From Desulfobacterales bacterium (GTDB lineage: Bacteria > Desulfobacterota > Desulfobacteria > Desulfobacterales > UBA11574), in assembly GCA_012974475.1 (NCBI GenBank), contig JAAXQD010000124.1, forward strand, positions 1 through 7,341: DNA of 7,341 bases, written 5' to 3'. Made by a program: the position numbers and the translations under genes. Below, piece after piece: positions 6,709-7,341 of this stretch. Position 1 is the first letter of the stretch. Every line of letters starts with the position of its first letter. The notes under the pieces were generated by a model, which was given only the letters and a program-made list of their open reading frames with translations, did not search any database and had not been told where the DNA came from.

Positions 6709-7341
6709 GTGAGTTATAAAATAGGATTTGCCGGAACCGACGCAAGAACGCTTTTAAGTGCCTTGATCACTTCAACGGCAACCAGCGAAAACAATCCGGA
6801 TAAGTTTCAAGGCGTCGTTATTCGGGGAATGCCGTCCATGCCCCCGTTTGCGAAGACAATGAAGTGGCCGATAAAATTTTTATCCACAACGGACAATTCA
6901 AAAAAGGCATATGCCGCTGCGATAATTGAGGCCCTTAAAAACGGATCCATCGACTGTGTTGTTCCAATGCCTGAGGATTTATTGCTCGGGGGTTTGGTTG
7001 ATGAATTGGAGGAAGCCGGTTTTCTCGATTCTATTTTAGGATTTACGCGCAAAAGTTCATTTATTGAAGGCGACAAAATAGCGTGTAAACGTCTTTGTCG
7101 TGAATATGGGATCCCTGTTGCCGACAAATGGTATGCGGTAGACGCCAGAGACTATGCACAGGTTTCCAAAGCGTGTCTGGCTTTGATCGACCGTTACGGC
7201 GGCGCGGTGCTGAAATATCCGTATAGTGCCGGTGGAAAAGGTTCCCGGATTATTTTGAACGCATGGGAAGTCAAAGAGGTCTATGATACGTTAATCAACG
7301 ATTATGGGAAAAATTATAAACGATTCCTGGGGAAAAAATCC
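6709..7341 (+). CDS. PurD-like phosphoribosylamine-glycine ligase (ATP-grasp), 3' end outside the window
   Basis: The 211 visible residues resemble PurD, which joins glycine to 5-phosphoribosylamine using ATP in purine synthesis. The N-domain (about 1-115) shows MPEDLLLGGLVDELEEAGF (87-105), equivalent to the GPExPLxxGxxDxLxxxG region of PurD. The segment after it, EGDKIACKRLCREYGIPVAD (120-139), corresponds to the EGSKxFxKxFMxxxxIPTA region that leads into the ATP-grasp fold. K169 and the glycine-rich SAGGKGS (173-179) form the nucleotide-binding part. The usual PurD opening GxGGREHA is absent; the protein starts MSYKIGFAGTDART instead, so the substrate may differ and I leave the symbol blank. 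The start is GTG with AAGGAG five bases upstream. The reading frame runs open to the last base of the window, and about half of a PurD-length protein is missing. The style fits Desulfobacterota. Confidence 0.75.
   Translation, partial: MSYKIGFAGTDARTLLSALITSTATSENNPDKFQGVVIRGMPSMPPFAKTMKWPIKFLSTTDNSKKAYAAAIIEALKNGSIDCVVPMPEDLLLGGLVDELEEAGFLDSILGFTRKSSFIEGDKIACKRLCREYGIPVADKWYAVDARDYAQVSKACLALIDRYGGAVLKYPYSAGGKGSRIILNAWEVKEVYDTLINDYGKNYKRFLGKKS

Noticed and set aside
6807..7127. Minus-strand open frame of 106 codons
   Set aside because: It is antisense to the PurD-like gene, which has a good ribosome binding site and family motifs.
1..7341. CRISPR arrays, insertion sequences, toxin-antitoxin or phage-defence modules
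   Set aside because: No regular spaced repeats, terminal inverted repeats or matching protein families were seen on either strand.

Overview
The window holds four protein genes and one tRNA gene, all of bacterial type. The three on the minus strand are complete: mfd (2836-6369), an RDD-family membrane protein gene (1629-2834) and a two-receiver diguanylate cyclase gene (50-1318). The plus strand carries tRNA-Thr(CGT) (6396-6471) and the first 211 codons of a PurD-like ATP-grasp gene (6709 to the window end). There is no phage gene, transposase, integrase, CRISPR array or rRNA.

The two parts of the window suggest different organisms. The left part (about 1-2834) reads like a gammaproteobacterium of the Shewanella or related marine type, judging from the REC-REC-GGDEF architecture and the style of the RDD protein. 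The right part (about 2836-7341) reads like a Desulfobacterota/Desulfobacterales genome, judging from the Mfd sequence and the divergent PurD-like protein. This comes from recalled family resemblance, not from a search. The change falls at the one-base gap between the mfd stop and the RDD start. Horizontal transfer, an unusual genome or a chimeric metagenomic contig could each explain it, and the window alone does not decide.

Layout: a strong hairpin (11-32) follows the cyclase gene. The cyclase starts at a TTG with a strong ribosome binding site. A 310-bp gap (1319-1628) holds its leader, including a 9-bp hairpin. The RDD gene begins one base after the mfd stop codon, so it could be translated by reinitiation if the junction is real. 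mfd and tRNA-Thr are head to head with only 26 bp between the mfd ATG and the tRNA 5' end, so each promoter must intrude on the other gene. A 237-bp gap with two inverted repeats and a plausible promoter leads to the PurD-like gene.

Functionally these are mostly housekeeping or signalling genes: repair coupled to transcription (Mfd), c-di-GMP synthesis under phosphorelay control, an unassigned membrane protein, threonine decoding, and a ligase probably linked to purine synthesis. I see no convincing new multi-gene system. The points most worth checking are the lineage break at 2835, the compact mfd/tRNA arrangement, the large insertion in the RDD protein and the atypical N-terminus of the PurD-like protein.
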